Assembly (NCBI GenBank): GCA_963971225.1
Contig: OZ020267.1
Coordinates: forward strand, 5,456,001 to 5,520,000
Source: Melieria omissa
Taxonomy: Eukaryota; Arthropoda; Insecta; Diptera; Ulidiidae
Direction of reading: 5' to 3'
DNA: 64,000 nucleotides
Shown: positions 56,340-64,000 of the stretch, piece by piece
How the letters are laid out: each line of letters begins with the position of its first letter
How positions within the stretch are numbered: position 1 is the first letter of the stretch
The notes under the pieces: model-generated
What the model was told of the DNA's origin: nothing
Seen by the model: only the letters and a program-made list of their open reading frames with translations
Database searches by the model: none
Position numbers and translations under genes: made by a program

Positions 56340-59300
56340 CTAGATTTCAAAGTATATGTTTAGTTTACAGATGTATTTTATAAATTCTTTGATATTTGAA
56401 TGCGTAACACTAGTAAGTAGTTCTTCAATATTGTGGTTTTTTATTTCGCTTCGCTTTTGTTCTAATGCCGGACAAGTTTTTACTATGTGGTCGATTGTGA
56501 GGTACCCATTGTAGCAGAAGTGGCAGGTGGGTGTTGATGTGCGCTCGAAAAGGTGTTTGTGTGTTATTCTAGTATGTCCGAGGCGGAAACGGGTATATAT
56601 TATGTTTTGTCGTCTGGATGTTGTGTCCGGGTATAAAGGGGGATTACCGGTGGGGTTTAACAATTTATAATGGTGAGTATAGTTAGCCCAGTTTTCGATA
56701 ACTGATTTTTGGTAGTGTTGGATGGCTACAGTTTTTATGTCGTTTTTATTGTATGAGTTTATGAGCTTCAGAGGAGATCTGGTCGCCAGTTTGGCTGCGG
56801 TGTCTGCGAGCGTATTGCCTTTTATACCCACGTGACTAGGCAGCCACAGGATTTTGATTTTGTCAGGGCTGGCGATTAGGATTTCCCTTATTTGGCATAT
56901 GGTTGGATCAGTGTAGTTTACGTTTAATATGGCATTGATTGTTGATAAGGAATCCGTGCAAACAATATATTTATATTTGCTTCCTTTTGCTATTTGACAT
57001 GCTTGAAGTATTGCTGTAGCTTCAGCGGTAAAGATTGATGCGTGAGTTGGAAGTATTGCTGTCACGATTGTTGAATTTTCGTCCACAACACTGAACCCGG
57101 TATTGTTTTCGCTCTTGGAGCCATCTGTATACAAAGTTTTCCAACCCGTGTGTGCGTCGAGTATTTCCAGAAATTTTTGTTGGTAGATGGGGGGCGGGGT
57201 ATCTTCTTTTTTGTGTTCGGTCAGATTCAGTAAAATTGAACTGCGTTGAAGGTTCCAGGGAGTCATTCGTAGACGAGGGGTCGGTGTTGTGCTGATGATA
57301 ATTCCGACGTCGTTTGCTCTGTCAATAATTCTTTGCAGAGCTGGTGATTTATTCGCTCTGCGTTTTCTTTTTAACCTTTTGGTGAGAACATCTTTAAGAG
57401 GGGATCCTTCTGAATATGCCACCTTTGCAATCATGCAGCTGTTGATGTAAGTGAGTCTGTCTTTAAGTTGCGGTAGGCCAGCTTCGGTTAGAATGTTTAA
57501 AATTGGTGATGTGCGGAAGGCTCCTATTGACAGGCGAGCTGCCGAGTGGTATATTGAAGTTATTTTGGACAGATTACTTTGCGAAGTTGTACCATAAATC
57601 GGCAGCCCATAATCAATTTTTCCTAGTATAGTTGCCTTAACTATTTTTACTAGTGTATTTGTGTTACTTTCTAATTTAATATTACTTAGACATTTGATTA
57701 CATTTAGTCTGTTTTGTAGGGATGAACTTAGATATTTTATATGGTCATTCCATGTGTATTTGTTATTGAAGATTATTCCTAATATTTTATGGTTGTTTAC
57801 ATTTGTTACTTTCTGATTATTGATACTTAAATCGAAGTTATTACAATTTAACTTTTTACATATATGCAAGTGCTTAGATTTATTCAAGGATATTTTTGTA
57901 CCACTGATTAGACACCAATTTGATATATTGCTTAGTAGAATATTAGTTTGATGGATAAAGGATTGTATATTTTTAACTTTGGCAAAAATGCAAAGATCAT
58001 CTGCATAGAGTATATGTTTGAAAAATTTATTTTCGTTTATGATTCGGCTAAGTCGATCAAAGGCGACTAGGAAAAGTGTGACAGATAGTGGGGAGCCCTG
58101 TGGAACACCGTTTTCCAGAGGGCGTTGATCGGTTGTGGTTCCATTTACTCTGACTCGAATTTTTCGATTTAAGAGGAAGTGGCGTATGTAGTTTACCATT
58201 TTTGGGCCGACTTTCCATGAAATTAATTGTTCCATTACAGAGTGCAACCCGATTCTGTCGAAGGCCTTTTCCATGTCTATTGAGAGGAGAGAGAAATGGT
58301 TTTTGGAGGAGATACAATTGGCGATTTGCTCATCGAGAGTCAGAAGCGCGTCGATGGTGCCACAACCGGGCTTAAAGGCGGTTTGATGGCTTGTGAGGAG
58401 TTTGTTGTTTTGAAGGTACCACATTAGCCTGCGTGCTATAATTTTTTCCATAGTTTTTGAGATGCAGGAAATAAGAGATATAGGGCGGTAGCCTTCTGGG
58501 CTATTTTTAGGTTTGTTGGGTTTGGGAATTGGGACAAGTAGGGCAATTTTCCACTGCTGCGGGATTATACTAGCAGAAAAGATATTATTGTATAGCTCGC
58601 ATAGTTTTGATTTACCCGTTGGCGAAAGGTTTTTGAGGAGGGGGTAAGGAATGTTGTCTAGTCCAGGGGTTCTTCCTTTAAGTGTGGATAGGCAGGAATT
58701 GAGCTCTAGTAGGGAAAAGGGCATTTCTAATTGTTGTGATTGTTTGTTTAATCTATAGCTAATGTTGATTGGGTTCAAGTAGTCGTTTTTATTATTTACG
58801 AATTCGCTGGAGAAGTTGCAGTTACGGGAATAGTTCGACCACGTATTGGCCAAAATTTCGCCTATGTCTGCTGGTGTAGAAGCCACACTACCGTCGCTCT
58901 TCTGTATTACGTGGATTTTGTTTGATTGAAAGTGGCCATGGAGAACTTTAACTTTATTCCAGAGGGTTCTCGATGGTGTTTTGTAGTTTATGTCCTTGGT
59001 GAACTCTACAAATGCTAGTCTTTTAGCGGTTTTGACTTGTCTTTTGAACTTTGCATTAGCTTTTTTGTACTCTAAGATATTTTCTTTGGTGGGTCTTTGT
59101 TTAGCAATTTTCCAGAGGTTGACTTTAGCTTCTCTTAGATGTTGTAGATCTTTGCTCCACCAATATGTCGTGCGTTTTTGGGAGTTAGGTTTGGTAAGAG
59201 GAATAGTGGAGTTCGCGCTCTGTCTTATTTTTTTCTGGAAGATCGCGGCTGATTGGTTTATCTTAGAGGGGTCTAGCGTTAGATTCTTAAAGTGTTGTTC

Positions 59301-60041
59301 TGTTTGTTTTTGGTATTTTTCCCAGTCTGCCTGGTCCAGTCGATACCTGGCATTAAAGTTTTTATCTGAGCATGTATTTGTGTTGAATATGGTTATCGAA
59401 ATGGGCAGGTGATCGCTGCCGTGGGGTTCACTAGCAACTTCCCATTTGGAAGCGATGTTGAGTGGCGGTGAGCAAATAGTAAGATCAATGTGAGTGTGAG
59501 ATAAATGCGTGGAAAAGTGGGTTGGGGACTTATCATTGAGAAGCATTAGGTTATTATTTTGTATGAAGTGCGAGACTATTCTGCCCCTGTGGTTATATGA
59601 TGGTGAACCCCATAGGGGACTCCAGGAGTTAAAGTCGCCAAGTAGTAAGATAGGATCGTTAAAAGGTATAATTAGTTGGTGTAAGTCATTTTCGGAAATT
59701 TGGTCTGAGGGAGATATGTAAATGCTGAGTATTGTGAGAGGTTTTTGAGATTTGATTTTAATAGCAACGGCAAGTATATTTGTGTTTATATTAATGGAGG
59801 AATGCTCTAGGCTGTTGTGGATCAAAATACCTACACCCCGTTTTGCAATTGAGTTTGAGTCAATATCGTTCTTTGTGTACATAGAAAAGTTTTTTGGGAT
59901 TAGATTTGGTGGCGGGTCTGATAGGAGATGAGTTTCTTGTAGGGCAATGATTTGATAGTTTTTTTCTTTTAGAAGTAGCGTGAGCTCGTCGTAATTATTT
60001 CGGTAGCCATTAAGATTCCATTGAAGAATCTTAAGTACCAT
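56340..60041 (-). CDS. I-element ORF2: endonuclease, reverse transcriptase, RNase H
   Basis: This 1233-residue polyprotein starts at ATG. Residues 1-220 form an APE-type endonuclease: N9 (ILQWNLNG), E36 (LQETH), D136/N138 (GDFN), D186 and S209-D210-H211. The reverse transcriptase spans about 480-760: D589 (SIDMEKAFD), GVPQGSPLS at 645-653 and YADD at 679-682. RNase H spans about 968-1085: D973 (YTDGS), E1007 (TAEA), D1030 (CTDS), H1070 (LPSH) and D1080. A C-terminal C-X2-C-X8-H-X4-C motif lies at 1173-1190. All expected catalytic residues are present. It would nick genomic DNA and copy the element RNA at the nick. The start lies 73 nt after the ORF1 stop, so translation probably needs reinitiation or internal entry. 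Confidence 0.95.
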   Translation of the reverse strand: MVLKILQWNLNGYRNNYDELTLLLKEKNYQIIALQETHLLSDPPPNLIPKNFSMYTKNDIDSNSIAKRGVGILIHNSLEHSSININTNILAVAIKIKSQKPLTILSIYISPSDQISENDLHQLIIPFNDPILLLGDFNSWSPLWGSPSYNHRGRIVSHFIQNNNLMLLNDKSPTHFSTHLSHTHIDLTICSPPLNIASKWEVASEPHGSDHLPISITIFNTNTCSDKNFNARYRLDQADWEKYQKQTEQHFKNLTLDPSKINQSAAIFQKKIRQSANSTIPLTKPNSQKRTTYWWSKDLQHLREAKVNLWKIAKQRPTKENILEYKKANAKFKRQVKTAKRLAFVEFTKDINYKTPSRTLWNKVKVLHGHFQSNKIHVIQKSDGSVASTPADIGEILANTWSNYSRNCNFSSEFVNNKNDYLNPINISYRLNKQSQQLEMPFSLLELNSCLSTLKGRTPGLDNIPYPLLKNLSPTGKSKLCELYNNIFSASIIPQQWKIALLVPIPKPNKPKNSPEGYRPISLISCISKTMEKIIARRLMWYLQNNKLLTSHQTAFKPGCGTIDALLTLDEQIANCISSKNHFSLLSIDMEKAFDRIGLHSVMEQLISWKVGPKMVNYIRHFLLNRKIRVRVNGTTTDQRPLENGVPQGSPLSVTLFLVAFDRLSRIINENKFFKHILYADDLCIFAKVKNIQSFIHQTNILLSNISNWCLISGTKISLNKSKHLHICKKLNCNNFDLSINNQKVTNVNNHKILGIIFNNKYTWNDHIKYLSSSLQNRLNVIKCLSNIKLESNTNTLVKIVKATILGKIDYGLPIYGTTSQSNLSKITSIYHSAARLSIGAFRTSPILNILTEAGLPQLKDRLTYINSCMIAKVAYSEGSPLKDVLTKRLKRKRRANKSPALQRIIDRANDVGIIISTTPTPRLRMTPWNLQRSSILLNLTEHKKEDTPPPIYQQKFLEILDAHTGWKTLYTDGSKSENNTGFSVVDENSTIVTAILPTHASIFTAEATAILQACQIAKGSKYKYIVCTDSLSTINAILNVNYTDPTICQIREILIASPDKIKILWLPSHVGIKGNTLADTAAKLATRSPLKLINSYNKNDIKTVAIQHYQKSVIENWANYTHHYKLLNPTGNPPLYPDTTSRRQNIIYTRFRLGHTRITHKHLFERTSTPTCHFCYNGYLTIDHIVKTCPALEQKRSEIKNHNIEELLTSVTHSNIKEFIKYICKLNIYFEI

Positions 60042-60114
60042 GATGAAATCGAGAGGAATATAACTTGCGGGATCTCTATTACTATCGAGAGGCGATTATC
60101 GATAGCAAGAGTTC

Positions 60115-61473
60115 TTATGGTTCTACGTCAATAGATGATACGGAGCTGAGAGAGTCAGTTGAAAGTGAAGTTACAGTATTTGTGTTATGGAGAATTAGAT
60201 GGTCATTAGTAGTTTGTTGTGCTGAATAGTTTCTGGGCGTTGATTTTGTTGGGAGTAGTTGGGCATTGGGCGGAGAGTGAGAGTTATTGTTTTTTGATAT
60301 TGAGTGATCTGGGGGGGAGCTAACTTGTGTGGAAATTAGTGGCTTGGTTAGAGTGGGTAGTTGTTGTGAGTTGAGTGTATTTGGAAGGTTGGAGAGTTGG
60401 AGAGTGAGTGTCGTATCGTTGTAATTTGTGGATGATTTGTTGTGATTTTTTTCGTTGTGTGGAATGTGAGAGCGATCAGAAGAGGTGTATTGGTGATCGG
60501 TACTGCTTGGTGCTAAGTTATTTGGTTGTTGTTGTAATTTTTTAGTCTTTCTTTGAATAGCTTCTTCTAGTTTTTCGTTTGGGGCATTATATTCTTTTTG
60601 ATTACTATTTATTGCTTCTGTTGCTTGACGAAAAGAACATTTATTAATAGTTTTGTAAGCAAGTATTTCCTTTCTTTTTTGGAGTGTGGGACAGTTTTTA
60701 TTATCGGATCTATGTTGCTTTTTGCAGTTTATGCATTCCACCTTAGTGCAAGGAGCAGGGTCGTGTGTGGCAACTGAACAAACATTACATTTGGATTCCG
60801 ATTTACAGTGTTTAGCAGTGTGGCCTATTACGTGGCAGTTTTTACACTGCATGGGGGATGGGATATAAGGTTCTACCTTGACTTTTAACCAGGCTATATT
60901 TACTTCTTTTGGTAAATCGTAAGCATTGAAAGTGATAATGTGGAGGGGTGTGTTGATGGCTCTACCATCTACGACTTTTGTGATTTTTTTGCAGTCAGTG
61001 GCGCCTTGCAGTTGCAGGCCTTCCACTATTTCGCTTTCGGTTAGGCCAGTAAGGAAGCTGGAGTAGATAACTCCTTTGACTGAATTTAGAGTTGGGTGTA
61101 GGGATACTAAGATTTCACAGAGGTTAGAGAGTTTTGTGGCTTTCAGGAATTTTGAGGCTTGTTGGTTATTTTTTGTAAGAATGAGGAGGTCACCATCTCT
61201 GGTAAAGGAAATAGAAAGGGGTGCTTCGGCAGTTATGGATTGGAGAGCTTTTTGGAGGAGGAAAATATTGAAGTGTTTTAGAGGTTTTTCAGCTTTGTTT
61301 TTCATAATTAGGAATTTTGGACAGGATATAGGGTTTTGACAGAGAGGTCTACTATTTTTAAGGTGTGGGAAGTCACGTGTATTGTTGAGGTTAGGAGTCT
61401 TACGCTTCGACGGAGGTTCTTCACCGAGAATTGAGAAGTAATTCTGGTCCCTTCCTCCAGGATCGGAGGCCAT
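60115..61473 (-). CDS. I-element ORF1: nucleic-acid-binding protein with three zinc knuckles
   Basis: I start it at the first ATG (61473), giving 452 residues that begin MASDPGGRDQNYFSILGEEP. The frame stays open upstream to the element's 5' end, but only from a GTG. Residues ~70-205 look like the pre-knuckle RNA-binding region of I and Jockey ORF1s. Three knuckles follow: C210-X2-C-X4-H-X4-C223, C229-X2-C-X4-H-X4-C242 and C247-X2-C-X3-H-X6-C261. The C-terminal ~150 residues are Ser/Thr/Asn/Gln-rich and probably disordered. Such proteins coat the element RNA and form the particle that carries it to the nucleus. The frame is uninterrupted to TAA at 60115-60117. Confidence 0.92.
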   Translation of the reverse strand: MASDPGGRDQNYFSILGEEPPSKRKTPNLNNTRDFPHLKNSRPLCQNPISCPKFLIMKNKAEKPLKHFNIFLLQKALQSITAEAPLSISFTRDGDLLILTKNNQQASKFLKATKLSNLCEILVSLHPTLNSVKGVIYSSFLTGLTESEIVEGLQLQGATDCKKITKVVDGRAINTPLHIITFNAYDLPKEVNIAWLKVKVEPYIPSPMQCKNCHVIGHTAKHCKSESKCNVCSVATHDPAPCTKVECINCKKQHRSDNKNCPTLQKRKEILAYKTINKCSFRQATEAINSNQKEYNAPNEKLEEAIQRKTKKLQQQPNNLAPSSTDHQYTSSDRSHIPHNEKNHNKSSTNYNDTTLTLQLSNLPNTLNSQQLPTLTKPLISTQVSSPPDHSISKNNNSHSPPNAQLLPTKSTPRNYSAQQTTNDHLILHNTNTVTSLSTDSLSSVSSIDVEP

Positions 61474-61659
61474 GTTTGAAATTTCTGTCCAATGCAGAGG
61501 GGCTCTAGATGATGTCCTTATGTGAGTTTGATGAATGAAATGGAATGACCAGGAAATTGTAGGAATATGATATAGCACAACAACACTACTTTGACAGCGA
61601 GAGAGAAGATTAGAGAACGCAGTGGGCACGTGTGTACTGTTCGACAGTCGATAGCTCAC
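61474..61659 (-). promoter_or_regulatory. I-element 5' leader, presumed internal promoter
   Basis: The 186 nt between the 5' end and the ORF1 ATG hold no obvious TATA box. I-type elements carry an internal promoter in this position, and I infer the same here. Confidence 0.5.
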
Positions 61660-61675
61660 TTGCGAAAAAGAAATA
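61660..61675. repeat. 16-bp target-site duplication (5' side of the I element)
   Basis: It is identical to 56119-56134. Confidence 0.95.
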
Positions 61676-61739
61676 CAACCAGCTTGATCTTCTAAAAAAG
61701 ATAAGTAGACCGTCTATTGACTAAATATTTAATAATTCT

Positions 61740-62075
61740 TAAGCTTACTGTGTGGAGGTCCGAATATGTAGGAGAGGTAGAAACAAGTACAGGAGAGAAG
61801 GCAGAAGTGGGAGGAATGGTTCGAAAACGTTCACTAAAGAGGGTAAAAAGACTAGGGAAGGAGGGGGGTAAATAAGGAGCAGCGTCTTTTTTAGAGATCG
61901 CAGAACAGTTGCATAGAAAATGAAGTGTATTTTCTTGTTATTCTTCGTCCATGCAAATTTTGCAGAAATCGTTAGCAAGCAGTACCAATGGTTTTACGTG
62001 GATACCTATTGACAGTAGTCCGTTGAAAACATTATTCTTGGTCCTCAGTTGGTCTCGCATTAGTGAGAGAAGTTT
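61740..62075 (-). pseudogene. LOA-like C-terminal zinc-motif fragment
   Basis: The minus-strand translation gives LLSIGIHVKPLVLLANDFCK, then ICMDEE, a stop, QENTLHFLCNCSAISKK. This is the C-X2-C...H-X4-C tail found in LOA/R1-type ORF2, here with a stop. The sequence after it is pyrimidine-rich. It is a dead fragment in the opposite orientation to the LOA remnant at 54690-55935, so it comes from a different insertion. Confidence 0.65.
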
Positions 62076-62425
62076 TATGGAACCAGGAAGATTTAGAGCT
62101 AACAAAAATTTGTCATGGAATATATTCTGTAAGTGAGAAAAGTTTCATAAAATGAGAAGGATTAAGAGTTAACCAAAATTTATCGAAGAATATATTCCAT
62201 ATTCCTTTAGTCCATCTTGGATGAAATAGTTTTATGTTACGGAAGGATTGTACGAACCAAAAAAAGATCATCCCGAATATGTTCAGTGAGAAAAATTCTA
62301 TAAGAGTCAACCAACATTTATCGACAAATATATTCCGTATTGCCTTCAGTTCATCTTGGAAATAATATAGTTTTTTGTTACGGAAGAATTGTACGAACGA
62401 AAAAGGTCATCCCGAATATGTTTCA
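62060..62425. repeat. ~142-bp tandem repeat (2.5 copies)
   Basis: TTTTTTGTTACGGAAGAATT, TGTACGAAC and CATCCCGAATATGTT occur twice, 142 bp apart (near 62235 and 62377). A diverged third partial copy (GTGAGAGAAGTTTTATGGAA) lies near 62070. Confidence 0.8.
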
Positions 62426-62527
62426 AAGACCTTTAATCTTAAACAGAATAAAACCGATTTAGCTAAGAATCCTAAAAGATATTTATTGAAGATTAAAGTA
62501 ATAGATGGAACAGTCTTGCGAAAGCCC

Positions 62528-62612
62528 CAACAGCTAAGAATCGTGTAAGATGGAAGAGTCTTGTGGGGGCCCTATGCTCCAGAGAGGAGTGAAAAAGACA
62601 AAAAAAAGAATA
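62528..62612 (+). mobile_element. 3' fragment of the second SINE family
   Basis: AGAGTCTTGTGGGGGCCCTA, TGCTCCAGAGAGGAGTGAA and an A-rich tail match the 3' end of the copy at 43556-43795. No head is present nearby. Confidence 0.65.
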
Positions 62613-62614
62613 GT

Positions 62615-64000
62615 AGTAGAATACTGTAAATAATTATGAAACCTCACACCACCTGATCACATGTAGATAGATTGTAAAACTTTGTTGTACCAACGATAGA
62701 AATGCATTGGAGATTATATCCTGAACTAGAACCAACTCCTTCTACTGGATCCCCTCTATATTCATAAATTTTTTTGTCGAAAACGTTTTGACTGAGTTTC
62801 GAAGAGTTCGACTTGAGTTTAGAAGAGTTTGTTCCTGTCTTATGGTCCAGAAAAGATGCCCAAATAGATCTAATAGTGTTTCCTTATAGATATTCTATAT
62901 CTTATTATTTCTTCAAATATTTGAGTATTTTTCACCAATTCTCTTATTTAACTACTTCAAAAGGATCCCATCCGAATGGCTCAAGTAGCGAAAAGAATCA
63001 AATCCTGCAAAAAATTAAAACCATATATACGAATGCTGTGTCATGATGTCGACTTCAAAGCAATTATATTTTGCCATAAACAAAGCAGCAAACTTTTGCA
63101 AAAGTTGCAAAACATTCCTGTTTAGGTAAAAAGTATTGAGTTATGTGAAACTTTTGCAGTTGCCATAAGTAGCAAAGGGTTAAACGAACCACAAATAAAT
63201 TGAGCACCACTTATGCAGCACACACACACATAGACACACGTACAGTTGGCACTGCGAGCTCATTGGCCTTTAATGAGACTCACAATAGTAGAAAGTACCC
63301 CGTCGAAAAAGGATAATTACAAAATTATATACTTTGAAAAGCATTTTCCGAATGTGAGTGAGCACAAAGCAAAACGCAACGCCAGCCAGTCACTTCGCCA
63401 ACCGCCAAGCAAACAGATTTTGAAACAAAACAGCAACTTTTCCGCGCAGACGAAGCGGCGAAAGTAAAAACAAAATACAGTCGGCCGGCAAGTGGCGGGC
63501 AACATTGAAAATTATGCACGAAGGATGCAAACGTTTTGTTGTGGATACAGCAGCAGCGAATTGAATGCAACTGGCGCGCACATTTTTTACAACGATTACT
63601 TGTTTTGTCGTTGTTGTTGTTGCTGTTATTGTTGTTGTTGTTGCTGTTGTTGCAGTTTGTGCTTTCGGTTTTATTGCAGCAGTAGTCGAGCCTTGAGCGC
63701 TTGCACAAACTTGCGTCGCAGCTGCGGGGCTTAAACGTTGGCTGGCAACTCGCATGCGAGATTTTTTCCATCATATTTTTTGCGGTTGCCTACCTACGTT
63801 CGTACGTATTCGCCATATTGTCGGTGGCCGAGCGGCTGCGTTGGGGGGGTGTTCTGTTGTGTTGTGAGTCGCTGTTGTTGCGAGATAATTCAAGTATGTT
63901 TGCGAACGTATTTAACCCTTTTGTAAGAGGTTAAAAAACAAGCAAACAACTGATACGCGCGCACTGACTCCGGCGTTGTGGATGCCGCCGATGAGACTTG
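62615..64000. other. Unique non-coding DNA
   Basis: No exon or mobile element is recognised. The GTT/GCT tract is listed separately. Sequence becomes GC-richer from 63.3 kb. Confidence 0.45.
63603..63657. repeat. (TTG/CTG)n trinucleotide tract
   Basis: TTGTTGTTGCTG-type repeats, CAA/CAG on the other strand, resemble the fly opa-like triplets. They create Asn- or Cys-rich open frames with no other coding support. Confidence 0.9.

Larger units (their letters stand above)
56135..61659 (-). mobile_element. Full-length I-clade non-LTR retrotransposon (5525 bp)
   Basis: The element runs from 61659 (5') to 56135 (3') on the minus strand and is bracketed by a perfect 16-bp target duplication. It has a 186-nt leader, ORF1, a 73-nt gap, ORF2 and a ~205-nt 3' region that ends in TAA-type repeats (AATAATAATAATAAATAATAA) instead of poly(A), as the Drosophila I factor does. 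Both ORFs are uninterrupted, and ORF2 carries all three enzymatic domains. The combination of RNase H, three ORF1 zinc knuckles and the TAA tail supports the I clade. Target-primed reverse transcription is the expected mechanism. It lies in an LOA-remnant neighbourhood, so it landed in older repeat DNA. The intact flanks and frames imply a recent insertion that may still be mobile. Confidence 0.93.

Noticed and set aside
61474..61659. N-terminal 62-residue extension of ORF1
   Set aside because: It begins with GTG at the first base of the element. The first ATG is at 61473, and the family normally has an untranslated leader.
63325..63774. 149-residue Asn-rich minus-strand frame
   Set aside because: The Asn run comes from the TTG/CTG triplet tract, and the rest shows no domain.

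Overview
The window looks like intronic or intergenic euchromatin of a higher fly. A tephritid-like or other schizophoran genome is my best guess, from the transposon families, the (TTG/CAA)n repeats and the AT-rich composition; I cannot name the species. Almost none of the open reading frames are host coding. The only host coding segment I can support is one short exon (17408-17726, + strand) with good splice sites. The rest is unique non-coding DNA broken up by transposons, tandem repeats and microsatellites.

Layout, left to right. At 1.0-2.5 kb lie decayed ends of LOA-like non-LTR elements, then a SINE 3' fragment. A TA-flanked MITE (8.8-9.4 kb), a ~254-bp tandem array (9.4-10.5 kb), an RTE/CR1-type ORF2 end and a full-length tRNA-Asp-derived SINE with a perfect target duplication (11.7-12.1 kb) follow. 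At 15.9-17.0 and 18.6-19.8 kb are two large arrays, about 33 copies in all, of a motif with core GCATACTTTTAGG. They flank the exon, and the motif closely resembles the recognition core of the fly insulator protein Su(Hw). Single copies recur at 20.3-21.0, 27.6, 35.7-35.8 and 48.4 kb.

At 24.4-27.0 kb a dead mariner is split by a SINE and two hAT-type MITEs. A 140-bp satellite-like array (30.1-31.4 kb) is followed by a composite DNA element with a PIF-like DNA-binding fragment, and a MITE with ~85-bp inverted repeats lies at 34.8-35.6 kb. At 41.7-43.8 kb an LOA-like ORF2 remnant is interrupted by SINE pieces and a MITE relic, and ends beside a SINE tail that carries a second SINE type. A degenerate ~350-bp array (45.8-48.1 kb), a TAATC microsatellite, a 144-bp hAT MITE and a ~1-kb TTTTA tract lead to another LOA-like remnant (54.7-55.9 kb).

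The best-preserved mobile element is an I-clade non-LTR retrotransposon on the minus strand (56135-61659). Both ORFs are uninterrupted, it has a TAA-type 3' tail, and it is bounded by a perfect 16-bp target-site duplication. It encodes an ORF1 nucleic-acid-binding protein with three zinc knuckles and an ORF2 with endonuclease, reverse transcriptase and RNase H, so it may still be able to move. The most interesting regulatory signal is the pair of Su(Hw)-like arrays, which look like a natural, repeat-amplified insulator.
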